From Streptomyces spongiicola (lineage in GTDB: Bacteria; Actinomycetota; Actinomycetes; Streptomycetales; Streptomycetaceae), in NCBI RefSeq assembly GCF_003122365.1, contig NZ_CP029254.1:3801001-3865000 (forward strand): 64,000 nucleotides of DNA. Direction: 5' to 3'. Position 1 is the stretch's first letter; every line of letters begins with the position of its first letter. Under the pieces are notes generated by a model, which saw only the letters and a program-made list of their open reading frames with translations, was not told the DNA's origin and ran no database searches. Position numbers and translations under genes: made by a program. Shown here one piece after another: positions 1-7,712 of the stretch.

Positions 1-38
1 CGGACCCCGAGCCGTGCTGTGGACGGGGCGGTGGCGCT

Positions 39-96
39 GATCAGAGCCGTGGATCAGAGCCGTGGATCAGCGGCGTGGATCAGAGCCGTGGATCAG
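39..96. repeat. 13-bp tandem repeat over a rodlin stop codon
   Basis: A 13-bp unit (GATCAGAGCCGTG) starts at 39, 52, 65 and 78, with one two-base variant, and a partial fifth copy starts at 91. The TGA stop of the minus-strand rodlin gene (93-95) lies in the partial copy, so repeat expansion would occur at the very end of the gene. Confidence 0.85.
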
Positions 97-500
97 TGGT
101 TGTTGACGCCGTTGCCCGAGAGCACCGGGATGTCGTCGAGGATGTGCGACAGCGGCTCGTCGCCCTTGGCCTGGGTCGAGTTCTCGGCGCACTGCTGGTT
201 CTGCGGGTTCGACAGGACGTTGACGTCCTGCACGGCGACCGGCACGAGACCGACGAGCGACCCGGCGTTGGCCTTGGCGGGCAGACCGATGCACAGCTTG
301 TTCAGCGAGCCCTGGACTGCGCTGAGCTGCGGGCTCATGTCGCCGTAGGTGGCCGAGTTGCCGAAGGCCTGCACGGCGTCGTTGCCGCTCAGCGACGTGG
401 TGCCGCTGTCGTCGCCGATCGCCAGAGCCTGCGGGGCGGCGGTCAGTGAGACTCCGGCCACGGACGCGGTCACGGCCGCAGCTGCCCACAGCTTCTTCAT
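93..500 (-). CDS. rodlin-family secreted surface protein (third copy)
   Basis: This 135-residue secreted protein belongs to the rodlin family, which with chaplins forms the rodlet layer on aerial hyphae and spores of streptomycetes. It has an Ala-rich Sec signal peptide (about residues 1-28, ending QALA), then the family core with GNSATYG, GLPAKANAGSLVGLVPVAVQ and NPQNQQC and the C-terminal LSHILDDIPVLSGNG. Two Cys are visible. I chose the ATG at 500 because it follows an AAGGGAACCACC-type ribosome site and begins directly with the signal peptide. It is the most divergent of the three rodlins here (AENST instead of VENST, and a NNH tail). Its promoter lies upstream of 500, opposite the small gene at 698. 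Confidence 0.93.
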   Translation of the reverse strand: MKKLWAAAAVTASVAGVSLTAAPQALAIGDDSGTTSLSGNDAVQAFGNSATYGDMSPQLSAVQGSLNKLCIGLPAKANAGSLVGLVPVAVQDVNVLSNPQNQQCAENSTQAKGDEPLSHILDDIPVLSGNGVNNH

Positions 501-697
501 GGTGGTTCCCTTCGGGGAGGTTCGCGATGTACAGGGCGTCGGTATGCGCACTCCACCGGTGAGTGACGCAGTGACCAACCCCGGCCCCCGTGCCCCGGTT
601 GCGGTCTGTAGCCCGATCAGCCGAGCGCAGAGGGCGCTGTTCGGGACGTTCGGTTCTTTCGCCCCGATCAGCACGGGTGGTACGGGATATTGGGGGC

Positions 698-940
698 ATG
701 GTGGAGCACAAGGGTCGTTGGGAACGGCAGGGGCTGATTCCGGCGAGCCGTAGGGAATCGGATGGCCCGGGGGAGCCGGCGGACCGGTCGGGGCCGGCCG
801 CCAGACAGGTCGCGGACCGTTCGGCGGAGCCCATCTACGCTTCTCTCACGGCCAGTTGGTATGCCCAGGGGAGAACCGTCCCCGGCATCCCGGACCGTGA
901 GTGGTCGGACCTCGTCGCCTGGTCCTGGCCGCGCTGGTGA
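698..940 (+). CDS. small hypothetical protein with Y..L...W..G..VPG..D..W motif
   Basis: An 80-residue cytosolic protein of unknown function. The C-terminal half carries the pattern IYASLTASWYAQGRTVPG followed by DREW. The same spacing is seen in the protein at 12542-13009 (LYGQLVSEWRARGAMLPG, DPQW), so the two are probably paralogues. No signal peptide or membrane segment is visible. The ATG at 698 is preceded by a G-rich run (ATTGGGGGC). The gene ends 150 bp before the convergent rodlin and is separated from it by a strong hairpin. Small proteins with this motif are, from memory, common in Streptomyces, but I cannot assign a function. Confidence 0.6.
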   Translation: MVEHKGRWERQGLIPASRRESDGPGEPADRSGPAARQVADRSAEPIYASLTASWYAQGRTVPGIPDREWSDLVAWSWPRW

Positions 941-1032
941 GCCCGTCCCGGGGCCCCGCCGGGTCCGCGGGCGGCCCGCACGGGGGTGTGCGGGCGCCGC
1001 GGCCGGACCGGCCCCGGCGGCGCCCAGGAGAA

Positions 1033-1071
1033 CGGGTCGGGCCGCCGCGGCGTCCGCGGCGGCCCGACCCG
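1033..1071. terminator. perfect 18-bp hairpin between convergent genes
   Basis: The arms 1033-1050 and 1054-1071 are perfectly complementary around a 3-base loop (CGT). It lies between the plus-strand gene ending at 940 and the minus-strand rodlin ending at 1091, so it probably terminates both. No U-tract is present, as is usual in this genus. Confidence 0.8.
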
Positions 1072-1090
1072 GCCGGGTGGCGTGGCAGGG

Positions 1091-1501
1091 TCAGCCGTTG
1101 CCCTGACCGTTGCCCGAGAGCACCGGGATGTCGCTGAGGATGTGCGACAGCGGCTCGTCGCCCTTGGCCTGGGTCGAGTTCTCGACACACTGCTGGTTCT
1201 GCGGGTTGGACAGCACGTTGACGTCCTGCACGGCCACCGGCACGAGGCCGACGAGCGACCCCGCGTTCAGCTTGGCGGGCAGACCGATGCAGGGCTTGTT
1301 CAGCGAGCCCTGGACGAGCGCCATCTGCGGGCTCATGTTGCCGTAGGTGGCCGAGTTGCCGAAGACCTGGGAGGCACCGACACCACTGGCGGACGTGGTG
1401 CCCGTGTCGTTGCCGATGGCCAGGGCCTGCGGCGCCGCCGCGGCGGAGACGCCGACGACGGACGCGGTGACGGCGGCGGCCGCCATAGCCTTCTTGAACA
1501 C
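1091..1501 (-). CDS. rodlin (RdlA/RdlB family)
   Basis: A 136-residue rodlin, exported by a Sec signal peptide (about residues 1-28, PQALA) and predicted to assemble with chaplins into surface rodlets. The core matches the other two rodlins nearly residue for residue (GNSATYGNMSPQ, NPQNQQCVENSTQAKGDEP). The start is GTG at 1501, preceded by AGGAAAGGGA. It is divergent from the rodlin at 1840, with 338 bp between the starts. As far as I recall, rdlA and rdlB of S. coelicolor are arranged the same way. I cannot say which copy corresponds to rdlA or rdlB, so no symbol is given. Confidence 0.94.
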   Translation of the reverse strand: MFKKAMAAAAVTASVVGVSAAAAPQALAIGNDTGTTSASGVGASQVFGNSATYGNMSPQMALVQGSLNKPCIGLPAKLNAGSLVGLVPVAVQDVNVLSNPQNQQCVENSTQAKGDEPLSHILSDIPVLSGNGQGNG

Positions 1502-1839
1502 GAGAGTCCCTTTCCTGGGTACGTGGTTCTGGGGTTCTGGGGCCCCGGGGTCCGGGGTCTATGAGCGGGGACCGAAGTGCCCGTTCCCCGGAGCCTCCTG
1601 ACCAACTCGGAGCAGCGGAGTTGGTTCTTCCGCTTCACTCCAAAGTGGGGTGCGGGCGGCGTATCGCGTATCGCATCCGGCCGGGCTCCTCCGCCCCTGC
1701 CCACGGCCCTCCGGGGCGGGTCGCCGCGGCCTCGGGCGTGAGGGCCGTTCGGGTGACCTGCCGCAACCAAACGCCCGCCGGCCAGTTTGAGTCGGTGCGC
1801 AGACGAGCTGGAGTGTTCCTGCAGAAAGGCAGGCAAGTG
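1502..1839. promoter_or_regulatory. divergent rodlin promoter region
   Basis: This 338-bp non-coding stretch separates two divergent rodlin start codons and must hold both promoters. It contains a short duplicated GCGTATCGCGTATCGC near 1660 and is locally less GC-rich around 1620-1675. I could not assign -35/-10 boxes with confidence. Confidence 0.5.
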
Positions 1840-2250
1840 ATGATCAAGAAGGTTATGGCTGCGGCTGCGGTCACGGCCTCCGTAATCGGTGCCTCGGCCG
1901 CCGCCGCCCCCCAGGCCCTGGCCATCGGCGACGACACCGGTACGACGTCCGCCAGTGGTGTCGGTGCCTCCCAGGTCTTCGGCAACTCGGCCACCTACGG
2001 CAACCAGAGCCCGCAGCTCGCCCTGGTCCAGGGCTCGCTGAACAAGCCCTGTATCGGTCTGCCCGCCAAGGCCAACGCGGGGTCGCTCGTCGGTCTCGTG
2101 CCGGTGGCCGTGCAGGACGTCAACGTGCTGTCGAACCCGCAGAACCAGCAGTGTGTCGAGAACTCGACCCAGGCCAAGGGCGACGAGCCGCTGTCGCACA
2201 TCCTCGACGACATCCCGGTGCTCTCGGGCAACGGCGAGGGCAACGGCTGA
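1840..2250 (+). CDS. rodlin (RdlA/RdlB family)
   Basis: A 136-residue secreted rodlin, almost identical to the product of 1091-1501 after the signal peptide. The signal peptide runs to about residue 28 (PQALA). It has the family core GNSATYGNQSPQ, GLPAKANAGSLVG and NPQNQQC and ends ILDDIPVLSGNGEGNG. The ATG at 1840 follows AGAAAGGCAGGCAAGTG. A GTG at 1837 is also possible but would add only one residue. It is followed 200 bp downstream by a chaplin gene with an internal TGA. Confidence 0.94.
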   Translation: MIKKVMAAAAVTASVIGASAAAAPQALAIGDDTGTTSASGVGASQVFGNSATYGNQSPQLALVQGSLNKPCIGLPAKANAGSLVGLVPVAVQDVNVLSNPQNQQCVENSTQAKGDEPLSHILDDIPVLSGNGEGNG

Positions 2251-2450
2251 CGCCCACTCCGGCCCGGTTCTCGGGGCCGGCGTGCATCCGAGTGAACTGC
2301 CCGGACTCCCGGGCGGCACAGGGGTTTCCTCGGTCGGTGCGGCTCGTTGGCAGGGCGCCGGGGTACTGCCGGGACTTCCCGTGGATTTCCACGGAATTCC
2401 GCGGAGTTCCACGGCACTCCTCGGGCCGCCGATCGGTAGGGGAATCCGAT

Positions 2451-2684
2451 ATGAAGTCCAGAAAGACCACGATGGTGCTGGCGGGACTGGTGATGGCCAT
2501 GGGGATTGCCTCGCCGGTGTTCGCGGACTCCGGCGCGACCGGTGTCGCGTCCGGCTCGCCGGGAGTGTTCTCCGGGAACGTCGTCCGGATTCCCGTGCAT
2601 GTTCCGGTGAATGCCTGAGGCAACTCCGTCAATCTCATCGCCGTGCTGAACCCTGCGTTCGGCAACCTCTGTGTGAACGACTGA
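2451..2684 (+). pseudogene. short chaplin with TGA in place of the first conserved Cys codon
   Basis: The frame starting at ATG 2451 encodes a chaplin signal peptide (to about ASPVFA), then DSGATGVASGSPGVFSGNVV and PVHVPVNA. It then meets TGA at 2616-2618 exactly where the intact paralogues at 5486 and 5898 have TGC for the first core Cys (VNVCGN). Past the TGA the same frame continues as a perfect chaplin core (GNSVNLIAVLNPAFGNLCVND) to a stop at 2682-2684. The 55-residue product of normal termination would lack half of the amyloid-forming domain and the disulphide. The simplest reading is a recent TGC-to-TGA nonsense mutation; sequencing error or readthrough are alternatives. A selenocysteine reading is possible only if the cell has Sec machinery and a hairpin after the TGA, and I see no clear one. 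Confidence 0.8.
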
Positions 2685-2795
2685 AACCCAGTCCTCGCAT
2701 ACAGTCCTGAAGGGTCGTTCTCCGTCGGTCCGGGGCGTGTCCTGCGGCACCGCTCCGGGATCGGCTCGCGAAGCGAAAGCGGGAAGAACAACAAC

Positions 2796-3632
2796 ATGCG
2801 ACAGGTCATCAGCAAGGGAATCCTGACGGCCGCTGCGGCCACCGGAATTCTGTCCTTGACCAGTGTGTACGCCAGCGCCGACTCCCAGGCCGACGCCGAG
2901 GCCGCGAACTCGCCCGGCGTGCTGTCCGGGAACAACGTCCAGGCGCCCGTGCACGTGCCGGTCAACGTCTGCGGCAACTCGCTGAACGTCGTCGGGGTGC
3001 TCAACCCTGCGTTCGGCAACGCCTGCGCCAACACCTCCGACGGGGGCGCGGCGGGATCCGGTGGCGCGTCGGCGGACGGTTCCGCGGTCGGCTCCCCGGG
3101 CGTCGCCTCCGGCAACAACGTCCAGGTTCCGGCGGACATCCCGGTCAACGCCTGCGGGAACACCATCGACGTCATCGCCGCCCTGAACCCGGCCGGCGGC
3201 AACGCCTGCGCCAACGGCCCGGGCCGGACGCCGCTGACGCCGGAGGTTCCCGAGACCCCGGTCATCCCCGAGAACCCGGAGACGCCGGAGATCCCCGAGG
3301 TTCCCGAGACCCCGGAGGTCCCCGAGACGGAGGTTCCCCAGACCCCGGTCATCCCCGAGAACCCGGAGACGCCGGAGATCCCCGAGGTTCCCGAGACCCC
3401 GGAGGTCCCCGAGACGGAGATTCCCCAGACCCCGGTCACCCCCGAGGTTCCCGAGGCCCCGGAGGTCCTGGTCCCGGGCGTGGACACCCCGGTCGGCGAC
3501 TCCTCGACCACGGACCAGCTGGCCCAGACCGGCGGCAACGCCGGCACCCTGGCGGCCGGTGCCGCCGCGGTCGGACTGCTGGCCGGCGGCGCTCTGCTGT
3601 ACCGCCGCGGGACGGCTGCCGCGCGTCGCTGA
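2796..3632 (+). CDS. long chaplin, two chaplin domains, sortase-anchored
   Basis: A 278-residue cell-wall-anchored chaplin that helps make aerial hyphae hydrophobic and docks the short chaplins and rodlins. Order of parts: signal peptide (1-28, VYASA); chaplin domain 1 (about 38-78, Cys 59 and 77); a Gly/Ala linker; chaplin domain 2 (about 97-140, Cys 120 and 138); a Pro/Glu-rich wall-spanning spacer (145-228); sortase motif LAQTG at 242-246; a membrane helix (about 249-268); and an RRGTAAARR tail. The spacer is built from two 29-residue repeats. ATG 2796 follows GGGAAGAAC. The two-domain layout and LAxTG motif match ChpA/B/C of S. coelicolor, but I cannot tell which. Confidence 0.94.
   Translation: MRQVISKGILTAAAATGILSLTSVYASADSQADAEAANSPGVLSGNNVQAPVHVPVNVCGNSLNVVGVLNPAFGNACANTSDGGAAGSGGASADGSAVGSPGVASGNNVQVPADIPVNACGNTIDVIAALNPAGGNACANGPGRTPLTPEVPETPVIPENPETPEIPEVPETPEVPETEVPQTPVIPENPETPEIPEVPETPEVPETEIPQTPVTPEVPEAPEVLVPGVDTPVGDSSTTDQLAQTGGNAGTLAAGAAAVGLLAGGALLYRRGTAAARR
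3261..3434 (+). repeat. 87-bp tandem repeat (x2) in the chaplin wall-spanning region
   Basis: Two copies of an 87-bp, 29-codon unit (3261-3347 and 3348-3434) encode the Pro/Glu spacer of the long chaplin, each built from smaller ETPE/VPE steps. The copies are almost identical, which suggests recent duplication and possible length variation between strains. Confidence 0.88.
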
Positions 3633-3655
3633 GTGACCGCGCCGCCCGTGTGAAC

Positions 3656-3699
3656 CCCGGCCGGGGGAGTTCTCTCATCGGACTCTCCCGGCCGGGGGC
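3656..3699 (+). terminator. terminator of the long chaplin gene
   Basis: The arms 3656-3671 and about 3683-3698 pair over 16 bp with one mismatch, followed by GCGTTTTCC. It starts 24 bp after the chaplin stop codon. It is one of the few hairpins in the window with a T-run. Confidence 0.85.
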
Positions 3700-3959
3700 G
3701 TTTTCCGTCCGGTCCGGGTCCGGGTCCGGGGCCGGGACCGGACGCCGGGGCCCCGGTGCTTCCGGGGCCGTGGTGCGTCCAGGGCCCGGCCGGCGGATCC
3801 GTGAGCTGCGGTGCGGATCCGTGAGCTGCGGTGACGGCCGGTGCGCCTTCGGGGACGCGGAGCGCGCCGTGCCGGGTCCGGGAGGGCGCGCCGCGGAGGA
3901 GGGGTCCTGCACCCGTTCGCCGGTCCCGCCCGGGCAGCCCTCGCGCGGGCGGGTGGTCG
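3700..3959. other. non-coding stretch with a 20-bp perfect duplication
   Basis: No gene is visible between the chaplin terminator and the end of the minus-strand glycosyltransferase. A 20-bp unit beginning GCGGATCCGTGAGC occurs twice in perfect tandem (3793-3812 and 3813-3832). Confidence 0.6.
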
Positions 3960-5258
3960 TCAGCGTGCCGCCGGGCCGCCGACTGCGGCCCGGGTGGCCG
4001 GCAGCTCGCGGTAGACGTCCGCGATCGCGGACGCGCTGTGGCGTACGTCGTGGGCGGCGAGGACGTGCTGCCGGCCCTGGCGGCCGAGCGTCCCGCGCAG
4101 CGGGCCGTTGAGCAGCAGGTCTCCCACGGCAGTGGCCAGGGCGTGCGGATCCTGCACCGGCGTGGTGCAGAACAGCGCGTGTCCCGGGGGCAGGCTCTCC
4201 CGCGTCCCGGCGACATCCGTGACCACGACCGGCCGGCCGCAGGCCATCGCCTCCAGCGGAGTCAGTGCCATGCTCTCCCGGCGGGACGGGACGACGACCA
4301 GGTCGGCGGCCCGGTACCAGGGTGCGGCGTCCGCCTGGTCGCCCGCGAACCGGACGGACACCGGAGCGGCCGCCCGTAGCGCGTCGGCGCCCGGTCCGTC
4401 GCCGACCAGGACCAGGCGGGCGTTCGGCACCCTGCGCAGGACCTGCTCCCACGACGCGAGCAGCACGTCCTGACCCTTCCGGTGGCACAGCCGCCCCACG
4501 CACACCACCAGCGGCGCGGACCCGGGCAGATCTGCCACCAGCGGGGGGAGGTCCGGTCGGACGTCCTCGGCCGGCGGCCGGAACCGTTCCGTGTCCACGC
4601 CGTTCGGGACGACGGCCCACAGCGCCTCGACGCCGGCCGCCACACCCTTGAGCCGCTCCGTCTCGCTGACGCAGACGATCCGGGCCGCCCAGCGGGCTCC
4701 GTACCGCTCCCAGCGGCGGGCCGGGCCGGCCAGGAAACCGCCGGCCACCTCGAAGGACCAGACGTGCGGCTGGAAGACGGTGGGGAGCCGGCCGCGCACG
4801 GCGAGCCGGGCGGCCAGCCCGGCCCTGGGACCGTGAGCGTGCACCAGAAGCGGGCTCGACGCCGCCACGATCCTGGCGAGCCGGCCCACCTCCCAGGCCA
4901 GCAGCGGGCCGACCCTCTTCCCCGCCCGCCACCGGTGGACTCCGCCGCCGAGCCCCCGGACGGCCTCCGCGAGCATGCCGCCGCCCGGGCACGCCACCGC
5001 CACCGGGACACCGCCGCGGATCTGATGGGCCACCAGGTCCAGGACGACCCGGGCCATTCCGCCGTCGGTCTGCTGGACGACATGGAGCACGGCAGGCCGG
5101 CCCGGCCCGGACGGTGGGCGCGCGGAGGGACCGCCGCCCCGGTCGGCGGTCCCTCCGGCCGTAAGACGGGGTGGGAATTCCGGTGCACGGGGCGTCGGAA
5201 AGTGATCCGGCTGCTGCCGGAACTCAGCACGCCGCACGGATCGTCGATTCCGGTTCAT
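3960..5258 (-). CDS. GT4-type glycosyltransferase
   Basis: A retaining GT-B glycosyltransferase (GT4-like) that would move a sugar from a nucleotide-sugar donor to an unknown acceptor. About 60 N-terminal residues are Pro/Arg-rich. The domain then starts with VLHVVQQTDGGMARVVLDL, has LVHAHGPRAG, and the acceptor-domain end VPNGVDTERF. The donor domain carries VVCVGRLCHRKGQDVLL, VVPSRRESMALTPLEAMACG (the E-x7-E signature) and PVVVTDVAGTRE. I took ATG 5258 (432 residues); a TTG at 5264 would add two. No clear ribosome site precedes either, so the true start could lie further in. It sits alone among chaplin genes, which suggests but does not prove a role at the cell surface. Confidence 0.88.
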   Translation of the reverse strand: MNRNRRSVRRAEFRQQPDHFPTPRAPEFPPRLTAGGTADRGGGPSARPPSGPGRPAVLHVVQQTDGGMARVVLDLVAHQIRGGVPVAVACPGGGMLAEAVRGLGGGVHRWRAGKRVGPLLAWEVGRLARIVAASSPLLVHAHGPRAGLAARLAVRGRLPTVFQPHVWSFEVAGGFLAGPARRWERYGARWAARIVCVSETERLKGVAAGVEALWAVVPNGVDTERFRPPAEDVRPDLPPLVADLPGSAPLVVCVGRLCHRKGQDVLLASWEQVLRRVPNARLVLVGDGPGADALRAAAPVSVRFAGDQADAAPWYRAADLVVVPSRRESMALTPLEAMACGRPVVVTDVAGTRESLPPGHALFCTTPVQDPHALATAVGDLLLNGPLRGTLGRQGRQHVLAAHDVRHSASAIADVYRELPATRAAVGGPAAR

Positions 5259-5485
5259 ATCCAAGGCTATTCACATGAGCGGTCCGGTGGGGGGCAGCTT
5301 CGTGCGCTCTCTGCGGAGCCGGCGCGAGAGGTGACTCTAGCCCCATTCCGGTGCCGGACCGGTCCTTCCGCGTCCGGGCACTTGGCCAGGGCGCGGATTA
5401 GCCCTTTTGGCATCCCGGCGTGTCCGGACTCCGGGTTCCCTCGTTGATGGTTACGCCGCATCGGTAACCCCCCGGAAGGAAATCA

Positions 5486-5728
5486 ATGATGAAGCGAATC
5501 GCGAAGTCGGTGGCGTTTGCGGGCACGGGCGTCGCCCTGGTCATGGGCGGTGCGGGCGCGGCCGTCGCGGACAGCGGCGCTACGGGTGCCGCCGTTGGCT
5601 CGCCCGGTGTCGCCTCCGGCAATGTGGTCCAGGTGCCGGTCCACGTTCCGGTGAACGTCTGCGGCAACACCGTCAACGTCGTCGGTCTGCTGAACCCGGC
5701 CTTCGGCAACACCTGCGCCAACCTCTGA
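5486..5728 (+). CDS. short chaplin
   Basis: An 80-residue secreted short chaplin that self-assembles into surface-active amyloid fibres at the air-water interface. Signal peptide to about residue 28 (AAVA), then DSGATGAAVGSPGVASGNVV, the core PVHVPVNVCGNTVNVVGLLN and the end PAFGNTCANL, with the two conserved Cys. The start follows a strong GGAAGGA site at 5473. Two ATGs (5486, 5489) are in tandem. A hairpin follows closely, so it is probably monocistronic, although the next chaplin lies only 170 bp downstream. Confidence 0.95.
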   Translation: MMKRIAKSVAFAGTGVALVMGGAGAAVADSGATGAAVGSPGVASGNVVQVPVHVPVNVCGNTVNVVGLLNPAFGNTCANL

Positions 5729-5735
5729 CACACCG

Positions 5736-5767
5736 GGGCGTCCGGCGGCACACGCCGCCGGACGCCC
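5736..5767 (+). terminator. 13-bp perfect hairpin after the chaplin gene
   Basis: Arms 5736-5748 and 5755-5767 are perfectly complementary with a 6-base loop, starting 8 bp after the stop codon. Confidence 0.8.
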
Positions 5768-5897
5768 GCACCCCCGCGGGCCGAGCGGTTGTTCACTCCT
5801 TCGGCCGCACAACCCGGCAGACCTCGCTGCCGTTGAACCATCGGACCGGGCAGTAACGCACGGCCACTGAAACACCTTGACCAAGGAGTGCTTCTCC

Positions 5898-6137
5898 ATG
5901 TCGCGTACCGCGAAGGCTTTCGTCCTGTCCACCCTCGCCGCCGCCGCTGTTGCGGGTTCCACCGGCATCGCCGCCGCCGACAGCGGTGCGGAGGCCGCAG
6001 CGGCGAACTCGCCGGGAGTGCTCTCCGGCAACGTGGCCCAGGTCCCGGTTCACGTCCCGGTGAACGTCTGCGGCAACACCGTCAACGTCGTCGCCCTGCT
6101 GAACCCGACCTTCGGCAACGCCTGCGTCAACGACTGA
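5898..6137 (+). CDS. short chaplin
   Basis: A 79-residue secreted chaplin. Signal peptide to about residue 27 (GIAAA), then DSGAEAAAANSPGVLSGNV, the core PVHVPVNVCGNTVNVVALLN and the end PTFGNACVND with both conserved Cys. The ATG at 5898 follows AAGGAG with ideal spacing. It is closely related to the chaplin at 5486 and to the TGA-containing one at 2451, whose post-TGA end shares CVND. A terminator hairpin follows. Confidence 0.95.
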   Translation: MSRTAKAFVLSTLAAAAVAGSTGIAAADSGAEAAAANSPGVLSGNVAQVPVHVPVNVCGNTVNVVALLNPTFGNACVND

Positions 6138-6156
6138 CCGCCCGTACAGGCGTCTC

Positions 6157-6193
6157 GGGCCGTCCTTCCCGCCGCGGCAGGGAGGGGCGGCCC
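6157..6193 (+). terminator. hairpin after the chaplin gene
   Basis: Arms 6157-6170 and 6180-6193 pair over 14 bp with G-U pairs. It begins 20 bp after the stop. Confidence 0.7.
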
Positions 6194-6531
6194 TCTTGCG
6201 TGGCCATCCGCGCCGCCCCTCCGCGGTGCGCCCCCGGCCGGTTCCGGGACCGGGCCGACCGCACGGTGACCGCACGGTGACCGCAGGACCGGGAGCGATC
6301 CGGAAGCGGAATCCGAACGGGGGCTTCATTCGGGTGGGGCCGGAGGAATCCCCGGCCTTCGGAGTTTCCGGCCGGATGACGGGTCGTTACAGAACACGTA
6401 GCAGCACAGAACAGCAGGGCGGGGCAGGGCATGCCGGACGGTACGAGAGGGCACACCGGGCATCCGCAATGCCTCTGAACAATTCCGTCACTTGTGTACG
6501 CGATACGCGTCGCCGAAGGAGAGATTCACTG
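6194..6531. other. upstream region of the small secreted protein gene
   Basis: No coding signal was found. There is an 11-bp tandem duplication (ACCGCACGGTG) at about 6259-6280. The segment 6380-6530 is less GC-rich than its surroundings and probably contains the promoter of the gene at 6532. Confidence 0.4.
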
Positions 6532-6819
6532 ATGAAGCCCATGAAGGTCGCCGCCGTCGTCGCCGGCTCGCTGGTCGCCGCGGGCGCCTCGGCCCCGGCT
6601 TTCGCCGCTTCCGAGCTCGCTCCGACCAGCCTGAACGGCGCGCTGGGCATCGTGGCGAGCGAGACCACGGGCGCCGTGGAGCCCCTCGCGAACAGGACGC
6701 TGGACACGGAGCAGGACGGCTCGCTGCTGCACACGGTCCAGCGCACCACCGACGAACTGAACAAGAACAAGGCGGGTGCCCCCCAGCAGCTCCTCGGCGG
6801 CCTCCCGCTGGGTTCCTGA
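6532..6819 (+). CDS. small secreted protein of unknown function
   Basis: A 95-residue exported protein with a typical signal peptide (MKPMKVAAVVAGSLVAAGAS, cleavage after APAFA near residue 25). The mature part (SELAPTSLNGALGIVASETT ...) has no Cys and ends in QQLLGGLPLGS. It is not a chaplin or rodlin. The start codon follows GAAGGAGAG at 6515-6523. A perfect 12-bp hairpin follows the stop codon. I recognise no family. Its position next to the chaplin cluster suggests a surface protein, but this is only inference. Confidence 0.75.
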   Translation: MKPMKVAAVVAGSLVAAGASAPAFAASELAPTSLNGALGIVASETTGAVEPLANRTLDTEQDGSLLHTVQRTTDELNKNKAGAPQQLLGGLPLGS

Positions 6820-6837
6820 CCGCGTACCCGCACGACC

Positions 6838-6872
6838 CCGCAGGCCCGGTGGTGGATCCGCCGGGCCTGCGG
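6838..6872 (+). terminator. perfect 12-bp hairpin
   Basis: CCGCAGGCCCGG at 6838-6849 pairs perfectly with 6861-6872 around an 11-base loop, 19 bp after the stop codon of the secreted protein. The 260 bp that follow show no gene, only a short TCCCAGTGG-type repeat near 6955-6985. Confidence 0.8.
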
Positions 6873-7134
6873 ACCGTCCGGCCCCGTTCCGGCTGCCCCG
6901 GCACTTGAGGCCGTCCCGCCTGCCCGGCCTGCCCGGCCTGCCCTGGCAGTCTCAGCGGTCCCAGTGGTCCCAATGGTCCCAGTGGGCTCAGCAGGCCCGG
7001 CGGTCCACCGGGGTGCGGCGGGCCTGCGCACGGATGAGCGAGTGCGACCCCTTCGGGCTAATCGGGCGCCGGGCTCCCCCGCGCGTGTGACAAGGGCGCC
7101 CGAATGGTTCCGCCGAGTCGCTATGGTCCCGGAT

Positions 7135-7638
7135 GTGACCTCCACCCCCAGCGCGCTACGCGCCATCAGCCCGGCCCGACTGGGCACCCTCGTCGTCATC
7201 GCCTGGAGCGGTGAGCACCCCGACGACGAGCGCGACATGCCCTTCCTGCTGGCCTATTCGCTCGGGGACGGCGCCGGCGGACCGGAGGGGACCGGGACCG
7301 CCGCCCGGGAGCTGCTGGACGCCGTGGGTCTGCCGGTCGGGGGGGAATACGTGGATGCCGCCGATTCCACCGGACTTCCCGTCACACTGCTGGTGGAGGC
7401 GGGCCAGGCCGTGCTGACGATGCCTCATCTGACCGCGCAGTGCGCGGTGCCGCCGGAGTGGCTGGCCGCGGTCGGGGATCGGGGCCATGTGTACTTCATC
7501 TTCGCCACGCGGCCATGGCCGGACGCCGCGCCCGGGGTCCCGGTCACGGAGGACCGGCTGCGGGAGTTCGTCGGGGACGAGGCGGTGCTGTCGTCGTCGG
7601 CGCACTGCCTGCTGCCGGTCCGTCAGCTCCGGGGCTGA
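7135..7638 (+). CDS. DUF5949 family protein
   Basis: A 167-residue cytosolic protein of the actinobacterial DUF5949 family, function unknown. Recognisable stretches are LGTLVVIAWSGEHPDDERDM, PFLLAYSLGDG, VLTMPHLTAQCAVPPEWLA and YFIFATRPWP. There is no signal peptide. I chose GTG 7135, because the family begins shortly before the LGTLV strand. ATG 7123 would add four residues. Neither has a good ribosome site, so the mRNA may be leaderless. It stands alone and is followed by a strong hairpin. Confidence 0.82.
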   Translation: MTSTPSALRAISPARLGTLVVIAWSGEHPDDERDMPFLLAYSLGDGAGGPEGTGTAARELLDAVGLPVGGEYVDAADSTGLPVTLLVEAGQAVLTMPHLTAQCAVPPEWLAAVGDRGHVYFIFATRPWPDAAPGVPVTEDRLREFVGDEAVLSSSAHCLLPVRQLRG

Positions 7639-7658
7639 GCGCCCGTCGGGCGGCAAGA

Positions 7659-7694
7659 GGCCCGGCTGACGGCGGTACGACCGCCGGCCGGGCC
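7659..7694. terminator. hairpin terminator after the DUF5949 gene
   Basis: GGCCCGGC at 7659-7666 pairs with GCCGGGCC at 7687-7694, extended by an inner GGCGGT/ACCGCC stem. It lies between the plus-strand gene and the possible minus-strand small gene at 7713. Confidence 0.75.
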
Positions 7695-7712
7695 CGGTTC
7701 ACGCCTTGCTGG

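Noticed and set aside
2619..2660. Selenocysteine insertion element after the TGA of the chaplin
   Set aside because: No clear stem-loop with an apical GU was found directly after the TGA, and chaplins use disulphides outside the cell. A nonsense mutation is the simpler reading.
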